A stretch of DNA of 64,000 nt. Source: Clostridium sp. Marseille-P2415 (GTDB lineage Bacteria; Bacillota; Clostridia; Lachnospirales; Lachnospiraceae). Location: assembly GCF_900155545.1 (NCBI RefSeq), contig NZ_LT732526.1, forward strand, positions 788,496 to 852,495, read 5' to 3'. Positions 53,921-61,603 of this stretch are shown here, piece by piece (within the stretch, counting starts at the first letter, position 1; every line of letters starts with the position of its first letter). Position numbers and translations under genes: made by a program. The notes beneath the pieces are model-generated. The model saw only the letters and a list, made by a program, of their open reading frames with translations. It was not told where the DNA came from and searched no databases.

Positions 53921-55582
53921 GTGGAAATCAGGAAAGAACAGTTCGCAATCTACTCAAGAAAGTCGAAGTTTACCGGCAAAGGGGAAAGTATTGGTAACCA
54001 GATCGAGCTCTGCAGGCAATATATATCGGCACATTATGGGGAAAGCTTTGCTGACAGTGCCTGCATCTATGAGGATGAAGGCTTTTCCGGGGGGAATTTG
54101 GAAAGGCCAAAGTTCAAGATCATGATGCAGCAGGCAAAAAAGAAGAAATTTACGGCCATCGTCTGTTACCGCCTTGACAGAATAAGCCGTAATATCGGTG
54201 ATTTTGCAAATCTCATTGAAGAGCTGAATGAACTGAACATTTCTTTTATCTCAATAAAAGAACAATTTGATACCTCTTCCCCTATGGGGCGGGCCATGAT
54301 GTACATTGCCTCTGTTTTTTCTCAGCTGGAGAGAGAGACCATAGCGGAGCGCATCCGCGATAACATGCTTGAGCTCTCCAAAAGCGGAAGATGGCTGGGG
54401 GGAAATACTCCTACAGGCTATCTTTCGGAAAGCGTGTCCTCCGTGACCATAGAGGGAAAGGTGAAAAAAGCTTATAAGCTGCAGTTGATTCCGGAGGAAG
54501 CAAAGCTGGTTCAATTGATCTACAGGAAATTTTTAGAGACCGGCTCTCTGACCCAGACTGAGACATATTTGATTCAGAATGGATACAAAACGAAATACAA
54601 CCGCCTGTTCAGCCGTTTTGCCATAAAGGGAATACTGACCAACCCGGTTTATATGATAGCAGATCGGGAGGCTTATGATTATCTCCGGGAAAAAAAGGTG
54701 GATTTATCTGCACAGAAGGAGGACTTTGACAGCAGCAGCGGAGTGATTGCATACAACCGTACGCTTCAGAAGCCCGGGAAAGCACATGAATTGAAAAATA
54801 TGGAAGAGTGGATCGTAGCGGTGGGAAAGCATGAGGGCATGATTCCCGGCTCCATGTGGGTCAGCGTCCAGCGGCTGCTGGAGCAGAATAAGTCAAAAAA
54901 TTACCGGAAGCCCCGCAGCAATGTAGCCCTGATGTCCGGAATCCTGTTTTGTGCAAACTGCGGTGATTATATGCGTCCCAAATTGTCCGGAAGGTACAAT
55001 GGACAGGGAGAGCAGATCTATTCGTATCTGTGTAACATGAAGGAAAAAAGCCGCATGAAGTGCTGCGCAATGAAAAATGCAAATGGAAACAAGCTGGATA
55101 AAATGGTGATAGAGGAAATCAAAAAAATATCAGAGGATGAGATTGAATTCCAAAAACAGCTTAACCAGAGTAAAAAGCTGTTAGATGAGACCCGTCAGGA
55201 ATCTGAAATGGATATATCACGCTTAAAGGAAGAGTTTGAAAACATGGAGGCGGAAATAGCCGGGTTGGTATCTTCACTTGGAAAAGCCGGGGGAACGGCG
55301 GCAGAGGAGTATATTGTAAAGCAGATCGGTGAACTGCATAAAAAGAAAGAAGGAATGGAACAGCGGATAAAGGAATTAGAAGAGGCCGTCAGAAACGAGG
55401 GGCTTTCCGGTCTTGAATTTCAGCTTTTAAAGCAGACCCTTTCTTCGTTTCGGGATACCTTTGATATCATGGACGTGAAACAGAAGCGGGCGGCAATCCG
55501 TACTTTTGTAAAAAAGGCCGTATGGGATGGAGAGAATATCCATCTGTATTTGTTCGGTTCGGAAGAACCAAAGCCGTTATGA
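53921..55582 (+). CDS. spoIVCA: Large serine recombinase of the sigK element (SpoIVCA-like)
   Basis: 553 residues. Seen: resolvase catalytic domain (FAIYSRKSKFTGKGESIGNQ, nucleophile probably Ser15; YEDEGFSGGNLERPKF; CYRLDRISRNIGDF), a recombinase domain (~170-290), a zinc ribbon (CANCGDYMRPK ... YLCNMKEKSRMKCC), a long coiled coil (~385-475) and C-terminal tail. GTG at 53921 follows AAGGAGG. It ends 10 bp before the right core site. In Bacillus and C. difficile the equivalent enzyme excises skin to rebuild sigK, and the same role is inferred here. Confidence 0.93.
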   Translation: MEIRKEQFAIYSRKSKFTGKGESIGNQIELCRQYISAHYGESFADSACIYEDEGFSGGNLERPKFKIMMQQAKKKKFTAIVCYRLDRISRNIGDFANLIEELNELNISFISIKEQFDTSSPMGRAMMYIASVFSQLERETIAERIRDNMLELSKSGRWLGGNTPTGYLSESVSSVTIEGKVKKAYKLQLIPEEAKLVQLIYRKFLETGSLTQTETYLIQNGYKTKYNRLFSRFAIKGILTNPVYMIADREAYDYLREKKVDLSAQKEDFDSSSGVIAYNRTLQKPGKAHELKNMEEWIVAVGKHEGMIPGSMWVSVQRLLEQNKSKNYRKPRSNVALMSGILFCANCGDYMRPKLSGRYNGQGEQIYSYLCNMKEKSRMKCCAMKNANGNKLDKMVIEEIKKISEDEIEFQKQLNQSKKLLDETRQESEMDISRLKEEFENMEAEIAGLVSSLGKAGGTAAEEYIVKQIGELHKKKEGMEQRIKELEEAVRNEGLSGLEFQLLKQTLSSFRDTFDIMDVKQKRAAIRTFVKKAVWDGENIHLYLFGSEEPKPL

Positions 55583-55592
55583 GACTCTAGCA

Positions 55593-55604
55593 AATGAAAT
55601 CCTA
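55593..55604 (+). repeat. Right recombination core (attR) of the sigK element
   Basis: Second copy of AATGAAATCCTA, in the sigK frame, 10 bp after the recombinase stop codon. Confidence 0.88.
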
Positions 55605-55961
55605 ATGCTTCTTCGTGCAAATAAAAAATATTCCAAAGAAGTATCTTTGTTTGAACCCATCGGCGTAGACAAGGATGGTGAGACCGTAAGCCTTGTAGAT
55701 GTCATTGAAATGGAAAATAAAGAGACTCTGGAAACCATAATTTTAAAACAGGATATCAAAGAACTGTATGAGGCTTTTGACAGTTGCCTTAAGGACAATG
55801 AGAAAACCATAATCGGCATGCGGTATGGCCTGCATGGCGGGAAGGAGTATACGCAGCGGGAAATTGCTGATTTAATGGGGATATCCAGATCCTACGTATC
55901 CAGGCTGGAAAAGAAAGCGCTGGAGCGCCTTCGGGCGGAATTAAAAAAAAATGGTGCATAA
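55593..55961 (+). pseudogene. sigK: sigK, 3' part
   Basis: Encodes the last 122 residues of sigma-K: NEILMLLRANKKYSKEVSLF, EPIGVDKDGETVSLVDVIE (region 3), and region 4 with GMRYGLHGGKEYTQREIADL and MGISRSYVSRLEKKALERL. There is no start codon of its own in the family sense; the frame merely stays open back to 55527 inside the recombinase gene. Joined at the core to 43821-44084 it gives a 210-residue factor. DNA contact and core-binding regions are intact. Confidence 0.93.
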
Positions 55962-56008
55962 CAGGAATCTATTTATAAAAAGTATATAAAGAATGCATAA
56001 ATTTTTCA

Positions 56009-56037
56009 TTGACTTTTTAAAAAAAAGCTGATATAGT
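56009..56037 (+). promoter_or_regulatory. Sigma-A promoter for the GlcNAc-type PTS operon
   Basis: TTGACT (56009-56014), 17-bp spacer, TATAGT (56032-56037). Confidence 0.8.
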
Positions 56038-56059
56038 TTAAATAAAGTTAATAATATGT

Positions 56060-56087
56060 GGATTGTTACTGGAAAGCAGGCAAAACC
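56060..56087 (+). promoter_or_regulatory. RAT antiterminator site, LicT/BglG type
   Basis: GGATTGTTACTGGAAAGCAG followed by GCAAAACC matches the canonical 29-nt LicT/SacY ribonucleic antiterminator. It overlaps the left arm of the terminator that follows and is the predicted target of the protein encoded at 56309. Confidence 0.92.
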
Positions 56088-56140
56088 AATTTTGATTAAG
56101 AAAATAGAATTTTATTTTCATGATCAAAGTTGGTTTTTTT
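56082..56140 (+). terminator. Regulated leader terminator of the second PTS operon
   Basis: AAAACCAATTTTGAT (from 56082) pairs with ATCAAAGTTGGTTTT (56123-56137), then a T-run to 56140. Confidence 0.85.
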
Positions 56141-56145
56141 ATTTA

Positions 56146-56256
56146 CGCGGGCAACGAGCCAAACGAACATGTTTGCGTTTTCCAGCCGGGGAATGCACGC
56201 TAAGCGTATATTCCCCGGCTGGAAAACGCAAACATGTTCACTTGGCGACTGCCGCG
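56146..56256 (+). repeat. Perfect 30-bp inverted repeat in the licT leader
   Basis: Arms at 56165-56194 and 56210-56239 are exact complements (beginning GAACATGTTTGCG and ending ...CATGTTC), with a 15-nt centre that itself pairs (ACGCT/AGCGT). Pairing continues outside (GCCAA/TTGGC, then GGCA/TGCC and CGCG/GCG), giving a cruciform or RNA hairpin of about 110 nt. It is GC-richer than its surroundings. No transposase is near. Confidence 0.85.
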
Positions 56257-56258
56257 AT

Positions 56259-56295
56259 AACCGGAGAAACTCGCAGAGCGTGTTTCCTCCGGTTA
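56259..56295 (+). repeat. Second leader hairpin before licT
   Basis: AACCGGAGAAAC pairs with GTTTCCTCCGGTT with one bulged C. No T-run; it ends 14 nt before the start codon, just upstream of the GTGAGG ribosome-binding site. Confidence 0.6.
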
Positions 56296-56308
56296 CAGGG
56301 TGAGGCTT

Positions 56309-57136
56309 ATGAAAATCGATAAAATTATCAATAATAATATTATAAGCGCGCTGGAGCCGGATGGAAAAGAAGTCGTTGTCATGGGCAGAGGAATCGGGTT
56401 TGGTGCAAAACCGGGAAAAGAGATTCCGGAGAATAAGATCGAAAAGGTGTTCCGCTTAGACAGCCAGAACAGTGTGGATAAGTTTAAGGAGCTGCTTGTG
56501 AATCTTCCGCTTGAGCATATCCAGGTCTCAACGGAAATCATTAATTATGCGAAAAGTGTTTTGAACAGGTGCCTTAATCAAAATATATACATAACACTGA
56601 CGGATCATATTAATTTTGCCATTCACCGGTTTAAGCAAAAAATGGTCTTTACAAATCCTCTTCTGAATGAGATAAAGACCTTTTACAAAGAGGAGTACTT
56701 AGTCGGCGAATACGCAGTGGCCCTGATTGAGCGGAAAATCGGTATCACGCTTCCTGTGGATGAGGCAGGATTCATAGCACTGCATATCGTAAATGCGGAA
56801 TTCAATACCGCGATGCGGGACACCATCGACATTACGAATCTGATCCAGAACGTAGTGAGAATTGTGAAGGAGTATTTTACGATGGAACCGGATGAAACCT
56901 CTTTGAATTATCAGCGGTTTGTGACCCATTTGAGGTTCCTTGCGCAGAGAATTGTTGCAGGAGAGCTGTTAAACAGCGGAAATGCTGAATTTAACCATCT
57001 AATATCCGAGATGTACCCGGATGAATACGGATGCAGTTTAAAAATCAAAGATTACATACTTGAAACATACCATCATCATGTGACAGAAGAGGAGACCGCG
57101 TATCTGGCGGTCCACATCAAAAGGATGAGGCTTTAA
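56309..57136 (+). CDS. licT: BglG/LicT-family transcriptional antiterminator
   Basis: 275 residues: RNA-binding domain (KIDKIINNNIISALE, GRGIGFGAKPGK), PRD1 (LTDHINFAIHRFKQK) and PRD2 (FVTHLRFLAQRI, TAYLAVHIKRM) with regulatory histidines. Expected to bind the RAT at 56060 and let transcription proceed into its own operon when the cognate PTS sugar is present. ATG at 56309 with GTGAGG; the in-frame GTG at 56300 is that same SD. Confidence 0.9.
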   Translation: MKIDKIINNNIISALEPDGKEVVVMGRGIGFGAKPGKEIPENKIEKVFRLDSQNSVDKFKELLVNLPLEHIQVSTEIINYAKSVLNRCLNQNIYITLTDHINFAIHRFKQKMVFTNPLLNEIKTFYKEEYLVGEYAVALIERKIGITLPVDEAGFIALHIVNAEFNTAMRDTIDITNLIQNVVRIVKEYFTMEPDETSLNYQRFVTHLRFLAQRIVAGELLNSGNAEFNHLISEMYPDEYGCSLKIKDYILETYHHHVTEEETAYLAVHIKRMRL

Positions 57137-57151
57137 AAGAAAGGAGAACAA

Positions 57152-57652
57152 ATGAATATGTTTGATTCATGGAAAAAAATTTTCGAAGGGGGAGATAAAA
57201 AAGAGAGAGAGAAGATTCTGGCACCGGTAGAAGGAACGGCAGTTCCGCTGAGTGAAGTCAGTGACCCTGCCTTTAGTCAGGAAATCCTGGGAAAAGGCGT
57301 TGCCATAGTTCCTGCAAAAGGAAGAATTGTGGCACCGGCCGACGGTGTACTGACGGTCATGTTTGAGACAAAGCATGCAGTCAGCGTTACAACCAATGGA
57401 GGAGCAGAGATCATCGTCCATGTGGGACTGGACACGGTTAACCTAAAGGGAGAGCATTACACTTCCTATAAAAAGCAGGGGGACCGGGTAAAGGCAGGGG
57501 AGCTTCTTCTGGAATTTGACATGGCGGCCATTAAAGAAGCCGGTTATGACGTGATTACGCCGGTCATAATCTGCAATACACCGAATTATCCGGAAATGGT
57601 GTGCCATACAGGGATGCAGGTAAAGGAACTTGAACCAATCATTGAACTGTAG
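57152..57652 (+). CDS. crr: PTS glucose-family EIIA component
   Basis: 166 residues. Receives phosphate from HPr and passes it to EIIB. Seen: ILAPVEGTAVPLSEVSDPAF, FETKHAVSV (first His) and EIIVHVGLDTVNL (active-site His). Stand-alone EIIA for the EIICB at 57985. AAAGGAG upstream; 15 bp after the antiterminator. Confidence 0.93.
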   Translation: MNMFDSWKKIFEGGDKKEREKILAPVEGTAVPLSEVSDPAFSQEILGKGVAIVPAKGRIVAPADGVLTVMFETKHAVSVTTNGGAEIIVHVGLDTVNLKGEHYTSYKKQGDRVKAGELLLEFDMAAIKEAGYDVITPVIICNTPNYPEMVCHTGMQVKELEPIIEL

Positions 57653-57660
57653 GTGTTTAA

Positions 57661-57915
57661 ATGAGGGAGTATTTGTATGAAGTAAAAGACCCCATGGGGC
57701 TTCATGCCAGGCCGGCTTCTCTGATTTTTATGGAAGCGAGGAAATATTCATGCAGCATTGAAGCACATTGGGAGTCAGACAAAGCGGATTGTAAAAGCCT
57801 TCTGTCGTTAATGGGTCTTGGCGTAATGGGAGGCGGAATGGTTCTGTTCCGGTTTGAGGGAGAGGACGAAGATGCGGCCATAACCGCAGTCAGAACCGTT
57901 TTGGAAGGTTTGTGA
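57661..57915 (+). CDS. Phosphocarrier protein HPr
   Basis: 84 residues. Seen: GLHARPASLIF with the active His, and CKSLLSLMGLGVMGGG with the regulatory Ser. Third HPr-like gene in the window and the second with an intact phospho-His. Eight bp after the EIIA gene. Confidence 0.93.
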   Translation: MREYLYEVKDPMGLHARPASLIFMEARKYSCSIEAHWESDKADCKSLLSLMGLGVMGGGMVLFRFEGEDEDAAITAVRTVLEGL

Positions 57916-57984
57916 TCTGAGCCTGCGTTTTGCAGGAATGGATAAAAATGTCCGGGAGGACAAAAAGAAAGGGGTTTCTTTATT

Positions 57985-59421
57985 ATGATGAAGTATTTGC
58001 AAAAACTAGGTAAATCACTGATGCTGCCGGTAGCATGTTTGCCTGCAGCGGGGATTCTGATGGGAATCGGCTACTGGATCGACCCGACAGGCTGGGGGGC
58101 CAACAGCGCCATTGCTGCATTCTTGATTAAGGCAGGCGGGGCCATCATTGACAACATGGCAATCCTGTTTGCCATCGGTGTAGGCGTGGGCATGGCAGAT
58201 GACCACGAAGGTACCTCAGCCCTGGCAGCTCTTGTTTCCTGGCTGATGATTCAGACGATTCTTTCTCCTGCTGTGGTAGCCATGTTAAAAGGCATTGATG
58301 TCAGCGAAGTAAATACTGCTTTCGAAAAGATCAACAATCAGTTTATCGGTATCGTATCCGGCATCATCGGTTCCGCCTGCTATAACAGATTCAAAAATAC
58401 CAAGCTTCCGGATGCCCTGGCATTCTTCAGCGGAAAGCGTTCGGTGGCCATTGTAACAGCTCTGGTTTCCCTGGTTGCATGTTTGGTTTTATTCTTCATA
58501 TGGCCGGTGGTATATTCCGCATTGGTTGTATTTGGCAAAGGCATCTTAGGTTTAGGCGCTGTAGGAGCAGGTATTTACGGCTTCTTCAACCGGCTGCTGA
58601 TTCCGCTCGGCCTTCACCATGCTCTGAACTCGGTATTCTGGTTTGACATCGCCGGAGTAAATGACCTCGGTAATTTCTTGAGAGGTACCGGCGTCCTGGG
58701 CCAGACAGGCCAGTACATGACAGGTTTCTTCCCGGTTATGATGTTCGGACTTCCGGCAGCGGCTCTTGCCATGTACCATACCGCAAAGCCGGGCAAGAAG
58801 AAAAATGCATACGGCTTATTACTGGCAGCAGCAGTATGTTCTTTTTTCACAGGTGTAACGGAGCCGCTGGAATTCGCTTTCATGTTCCTTGCACCAGGTC
58901 TGTACTTAATCCATGCAATTTTAACCGGTATTTCCTTAACCGTCTGCGCCATGCTTCCCGTACGTGCAGGCTTTCAATTCAGTGCCGGCTTTGTTGACTG
59001 GTTTTTAAGCTTTAAGGCTCCAATGGCCGTAAATCCGCTTTTTATCATCCCGATAGGCCTTATTTATGGGGTTATTTATTACTTCGTATTCCGTCTGGCA
59101 ATCTTAAAGTTTAACTTCAAGACTCCCGGGCGTGAGGATGATGATCTGGATGAGTCCACGGTCACCCTTGCCAATAATGACTATACCCAGGTTGCTTCTA
59201 TTATTTTAGAAGGGATTGGCGGAAAAGACAACATTACCAGCATTGATAACTGTATTACAAGATTAAGACTGGAAATTAAGGATTATACCCTGGTGGATGA
59301 AAAGAAGATCAAATCAGCGGGCGTAGCCGGTGTGATCAGGCCAGGTAAGACCAGTGTCCAGGTAATCGTGGGGACCCAAGTACAGTTTGTAGCAGATGAA
59401 TTCAAGAATCTGTGCAGATAA
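57985..59421 (+). CDS. nagE: PTS EIICB, N-acetylglucosamine/glucose type
   Basis: 478 residues: EIIC (about 1-375) with LMLPVACLPAAGILMGIGYW, GGAIIDNMAILFAIGVGVGM and NRLLIPLGLHHALNSVFWFD, then EIIB with the phospho-Cys in SIDNCITRLRLEI. The DPTGWG..SAIAAFLIKAGG segment resembles the GlcNAc-specific NagE branch, so GlcNAc is the preferred substrate, though glucose is possible. Lacks a fused EIIA, supplied by the gene at 57152. Terminator follows. Confidence 0.85.
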   Translation: MMKYLQKLGKSLMLPVACLPAAGILMGIGYWIDPTGWGANSAIAAFLIKAGGAIIDNMAILFAIGVGVGMADDHEGTSALAALVSWLMIQTILSPAVVAMLKGIDVSEVNTAFEKINNQFIGIVSGIIGSACYNRFKNTKLPDALAFFSGKRSVAIVTALVSLVACLVLFFIWPVVYSALVVFGKGILGLGAVGAGIYGFFNRLLIPLGLHHALNSVFWFDIAGVNDLGNFLRGTGVLGQTGQYMTGFFPVMMFGLPAAALAMYHTAKPGKKKNAYGLLLAAAVCSFFTGVTEPLEFAFMFLAPGLYLIHAILTGISLTVCAMLPVRAGFQFSAGFVDWFLSFKAPMAVNPLFIIPIGLIYGVIYYFVFRLAILKFNFKTPGREDDDLDESTVTLANNDYTQVASIILEGIGGKDNITSIDNCITRLRLEIKDYTLVDEKKIKSAGVAGVIRPGKTSVQVIVGTQVQFVADEFKNLCR

Positions 59422-59428
59422 ACATATG

Positions 59429-59468
59429 ACAGAAAAGCAGGGGCGCATAACCGTCCCTGCTTTTCTGT
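59429..59468 (+). terminator. Rho-independent terminator after the second PTS operon
   Basis: ACAGAAAAGCAGGG (59429-59442) pairs perfectly with CCCTGCTTTTCTGT (59455-59468). Confidence 0.75.
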
Positions 59469-59498
59469 GCATGAAATTCTTTCATATCTAAAATAAGG

Positions 59499-59527
59499 TT
59501 GAACCCTATTTTTAAATTTGGTACAAT
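59499..59527 (+). promoter_or_regulatory. Promoter for signal peptidase I
   Basis: TTGAAC (59499-59504), 17-bp spacer, TACAAT (59522-59527). The AAAATAAGGTT/AACCCTATTTT dyad overlaps the -35. A near copy of this promoter lies at 60855. Confidence 0.75.
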
Positions 59528-59561
59528 AAAGGGAAATATCAAGCAAAGGATAAGGAAAGCC

Positions 59562-60128
59562 ATGAAAGAAAATAAAAATGAAGTAAAGGAAGAAGCATTT
59601 GACTTAAAAAGAGAAATTTTTGAATGGATCAAGATCATAGTAACGGCTGCCGCTATTGCATTTTGCATAAATACCTTTATTATTGCTAACAGCAGGGTGC
59701 CTTCGGGATCCATGGAAAAAACGATCATGACAGGAGACCGGGTGATTGGTTCCAGACTTGCTTACCGGTTCGGAGAGGATCCGGACCGGGGAGATATTGT
59801 GATTTTTGATCATAAAACAGGTCCGGGGAGAGAAGAAACACGTCTCGTAAAGCGCATTGTGGGACTGCCCGGAGAAACGGTGGACATAAGGAATGACAAC
59901 ATCTACATTAACGGCTCGGAAACTCCCCTTGAAGAACCCTATCTGCCGGAAGCCATGGAAACCCAGGATTATCATTTTGAAGTACCGGAAGGAAGCTATC
60001 TGATGCTTGGCGATAACAGGAATAATTCTGCGGATGCCAGATACTGGCCGGATCCATACGTGCCAAAAGACAAGATACTGGCGAAAGTTCTGATCCGGTA
60101 TTATCCCGGAATTAAAAAAATCAAATAG
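59562..60128 (+). CDS. lepB: Signal peptidase I
   Basis: 188 residues. Removes signal peptides at the outer face of the membrane. One N-terminal TM (about 24-45), catalytic Ser50 in RVPSGSMEKT, general base Lys97 in TRLVKRIVGLPGE, and GDNRNNSADARYWP near the end. The ATG at 59562 has AAGGAAAG; a frame from 59499 would start in the promoter. Confidence 0.94.
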   Translation: MKENKNEVKEEAFDLKREIFEWIKIIVTAAAIAFCINTFIIANSRVPSGSMEKTIMTGDRVIGSRLAYRFGEDPDRGDIVIFDHKTGPGREETRLVKRIVGLPGETVDIRNDNIYINGSETPLEEPYLPEAMETQDYHFEVPEGSYLMLGDNRNNSADARYWPDPYVPKDKILAKVLIRYYPGIKKIK

Positions 60129-60194
60129 CAAAGAAAGAGTTCCCAATGGGAGATGGTTGAATATATTAAAATAAAAAGGTAAGTTCGATGGGAT

Positions 60195-60815
60195 ATGCGT
60201 GATATATTCATTCTGGTGCTGGCGCTTTGTACTGACACCTTTGTGGCCAGCATTGCCTACGGGGCAAACCGGCTGCGTATTTCGTGGGGAAAGGTCATTG
60301 CTGTCAACGGAATCTGCAGCGGCTGTCTGGGAGCGGCTCTGGTTTTCGGGAGCATGATTAACGGATTGGTGCCGGCCGGTTTTGCGAAAGGAACGGCGTT
60401 TTTCTGCCTGTTTCTTTTGGGAGTGGTAAAGCTTTTGGACTATACCATAAAAAAATACATCAACAGTCATGTGAATGTTCATAAGGATCTGACATTATCG
60501 ATTTCCGGCCTGAGCATCATCATAAACATTTACGGAAATCCTCTGGCTGCAGACTGGGATCATTCCAAATCCTTATCCTGGAAGGAGACCGTCATGTTTT
60601 CCCTTGCCATGTCCATAGACAGCCTGCTGGCCGGGACCTTATCCGGATTTTTGCTGATGCCTCCGGGACTTACGGCCCTGGTCGCTTTGCTTGTGGGCAT
60701 TGCCGTCATGTATATCGGCCTGTTTCTGGGACATAAGCTGGCCGCATTAAAAGGCTGGGATTTGTCGTGGGTCAGCGGGATTTTATTTTTGGTCCTGGCA
60801 TTTGGCAAATTGTGA
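60195..60815 (+). CDS. ytaF: Sporulation membrane protein YtaF (MntP-like family)
   Basis: 206-residue polytopic membrane protein with two related three-helix halves: ALCTDTFVASIAYGANRLRI and AMSIDSLLAGTLSGFLL carry the acidic residues at pseudo-symmetric positions, as in the MntP manganese exporter family. The length and NPLAADWDHSKSLSWKE linker fit YtaF. Role in sporulation is known only by expression in Bacillus. Confidence 0.85.
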   Translation: MRDIFILVLALCTDTFVASIAYGANRLRISWGKVIAVNGICSGCLGAALVFGSMINGLVPAGFAKGTAFFCLFLLGVVKLLDYTIKKYINSHVNVHKDLTLSISGLSIIINIYGNPLAADWDHSKSLSWKETVMFSLAMSIDSLLAGTLSGFLLMPPGLTALVALLVGIAVMYIGLFLGHKLAALKGWDLSWVSGILFLVLAFGKL

Positions 60816-60823
60816 TTTGCGGA

Positions 60824-60872
60824 TTTAAAAATGGGGTTCCGCCCGGCATAAGGGTTGAACCCCATTTTTAAA
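60824..60872. terminator. Palindromic terminator between ytaF and lrgB
   Basis: A perfect 15-bp inverted repeat: TTTAAAAATGGGGTT (60824-60838) and AACCCCATTTTTAAA (60858-60872). Likely bidirectional, between convergent genes. The right arm overlaps the -35/spacer of the promoter-like sequence at 60855. Confidence 0.75.
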
Positions 60873-60883
60873 TGCGGTATAAT
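60855..60883 (+). promoter_or_regulatory. Orphan consensus promoter facing lrgB
   Basis: TTGAAC (60855-60860), 17-bp spacer, perfect TATAAT (60878-60883). It points into the 3' end of the minus-strand lrgB gene and has no + strand gene downstream. The sequence is 24 of 29 identical to the signal peptidase promoter. Confidence 0.55.
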
Positions 60884-60910
60884 CGTCAGCAAGATTTAAA
60901 TAGCCCATAA

Positions 60911-61603
60911 CTATATGAAATTGGAGAAAATGGAGGCAAATACGACCGTACAAAGCCCGGAAGTGGCAATGGCAAGACTGCTCATGGCTCCTTCGATTTC
61001 TCCCATTTCCATAGCTTTTGTGGTTCCCACAGCGTGGGAGGAAGAACCTATGGCAATGCCTATAGCAACAGGATCGGTAATTTTAAATACCCTGCATACG
61101 GTTTCTGCAATTATACTCCCAAGGATTCCGGTAATAATGATACTGGCCACGGTGATGGTGACAAAACCCTTCATCTCTTCTGAAATTCCCATGGCGATAG
61201 CCGTAGTAATGGATTTGGGCAGAAACGTAACGTATTGCTGATGGTTCAGATTAAAGATCAGAGCCAGGAGCAGTACGGTCACCATCGTGGTGAGAACGCC
61301 TGTCAGGGTTCCGGCCAGAATGGCTTTGGAATGCTTCTTAAGCAGCTCCAGCTGGCGGTAGAGCGGAACCGCCAGGCAAACGGTAGCCGGGGTCAGAAGA
61401 TAGCTGATATATTTGGCGCTGCCGTTATAAGCCTCATAATCAATTTGAAATGCGGATAAAAAAGCCATGACCGCCAAAATGGATATTAAAAGCGGATTGA
61501 ATATGGCAAGCCTGAACCGTTTCTTTATACGGACTCCCAGCTCATAACCCAGAATGCTGATCACTGCACCAAAAAACAAAAAATCACTGATTGTACTGCT
61601 CAT
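60911..61603 (-). CDS. lrgB: LrgB/CidB-family membrane protein
   Basis: 230 residues, about 6-7 transmembrane segments. Seen: LLTPATVCLAVPLYRQLELL, FLPKSITTAIAMGISEEMKG and GIAIGSSSHAVGTTKAMEMG, all family-typical. With LrgA it forms a holin/antiholin-like or, as shown for relatives, a small-metabolite (pyruvate/glycolate) transport system. Overlaps lrgA by 20 bp. Confidence 0.92.
   Translation of the reverse strand: MSSTISDFLFFGAVISILGYELGVRIKKRFRLAIFNPLLISILAVMAFLSAFQIDYEAYNGSAKYISYLLTPATVCLAVPLYRQLELLKKHSKAILAGTLTGVLTTMVTVLLLALIFNLNHQQYVTFLPKSITTAIAMGISEEMKGFVTITVASIIITGILGSIIAETVCRVFKITDPVAIGIAIGSSSHAVGTTKAMEMGEIEGAMSSLAIATSGLCTVVFASIFSNFI

Larger units (their letters stand above)
44085..55592 (+). 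mobile_element. 11.5-kb skin-type sigK-intervening element carrying a [NiFe] hydrogenase operon
   Basis: Bounded by the two 12-bp cores and lying inside sigK. Removing 11,508 bp between core copies restores an in-frame sigma-K. It encodes a large serine recombinase beside the right end, as in the known skin elements of Bacillus and C. difficile. No phage structural, replication or packaging gene is seen. Contents, left to right on the + strand: GH27 glycosidase, hydrogenase maturation protease, HypA-like, HypF, HypC, HypD, HypE, cytochrome b5-like protein, hydrogenase small and large subunits; then a small minus-strand gene and the recombinase. Excision itself is inferred. Confidence 0.9.

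Noticed and set aside
53838..54125. Plus-strand 95-codon frame before the recombinase
   Set aside because: Overlaps the recombinase N-terminus in another frame and has no family features; the GTG at 53921 with AAGGAGG is clearly the gene start.
55527..55961. Separate sigma-like gene starting inside the recombinase gene
   Set aside because: The residues before 55593 are an overlap artefact of the recombinase sequence; homology to sigma-K begins at the core.
56165..56239. CRISPR unit or insertion-sequence ends
   Set aside because: A single inverted pair with 15 bp between arms; no array, no transposase, no room for one.
60915..61241. Plus-strand gene downstream of the promoter at 60855
   Set aside because: It mirrors the lrgB coding strand, has no SD-supported start and no recognisable motif.
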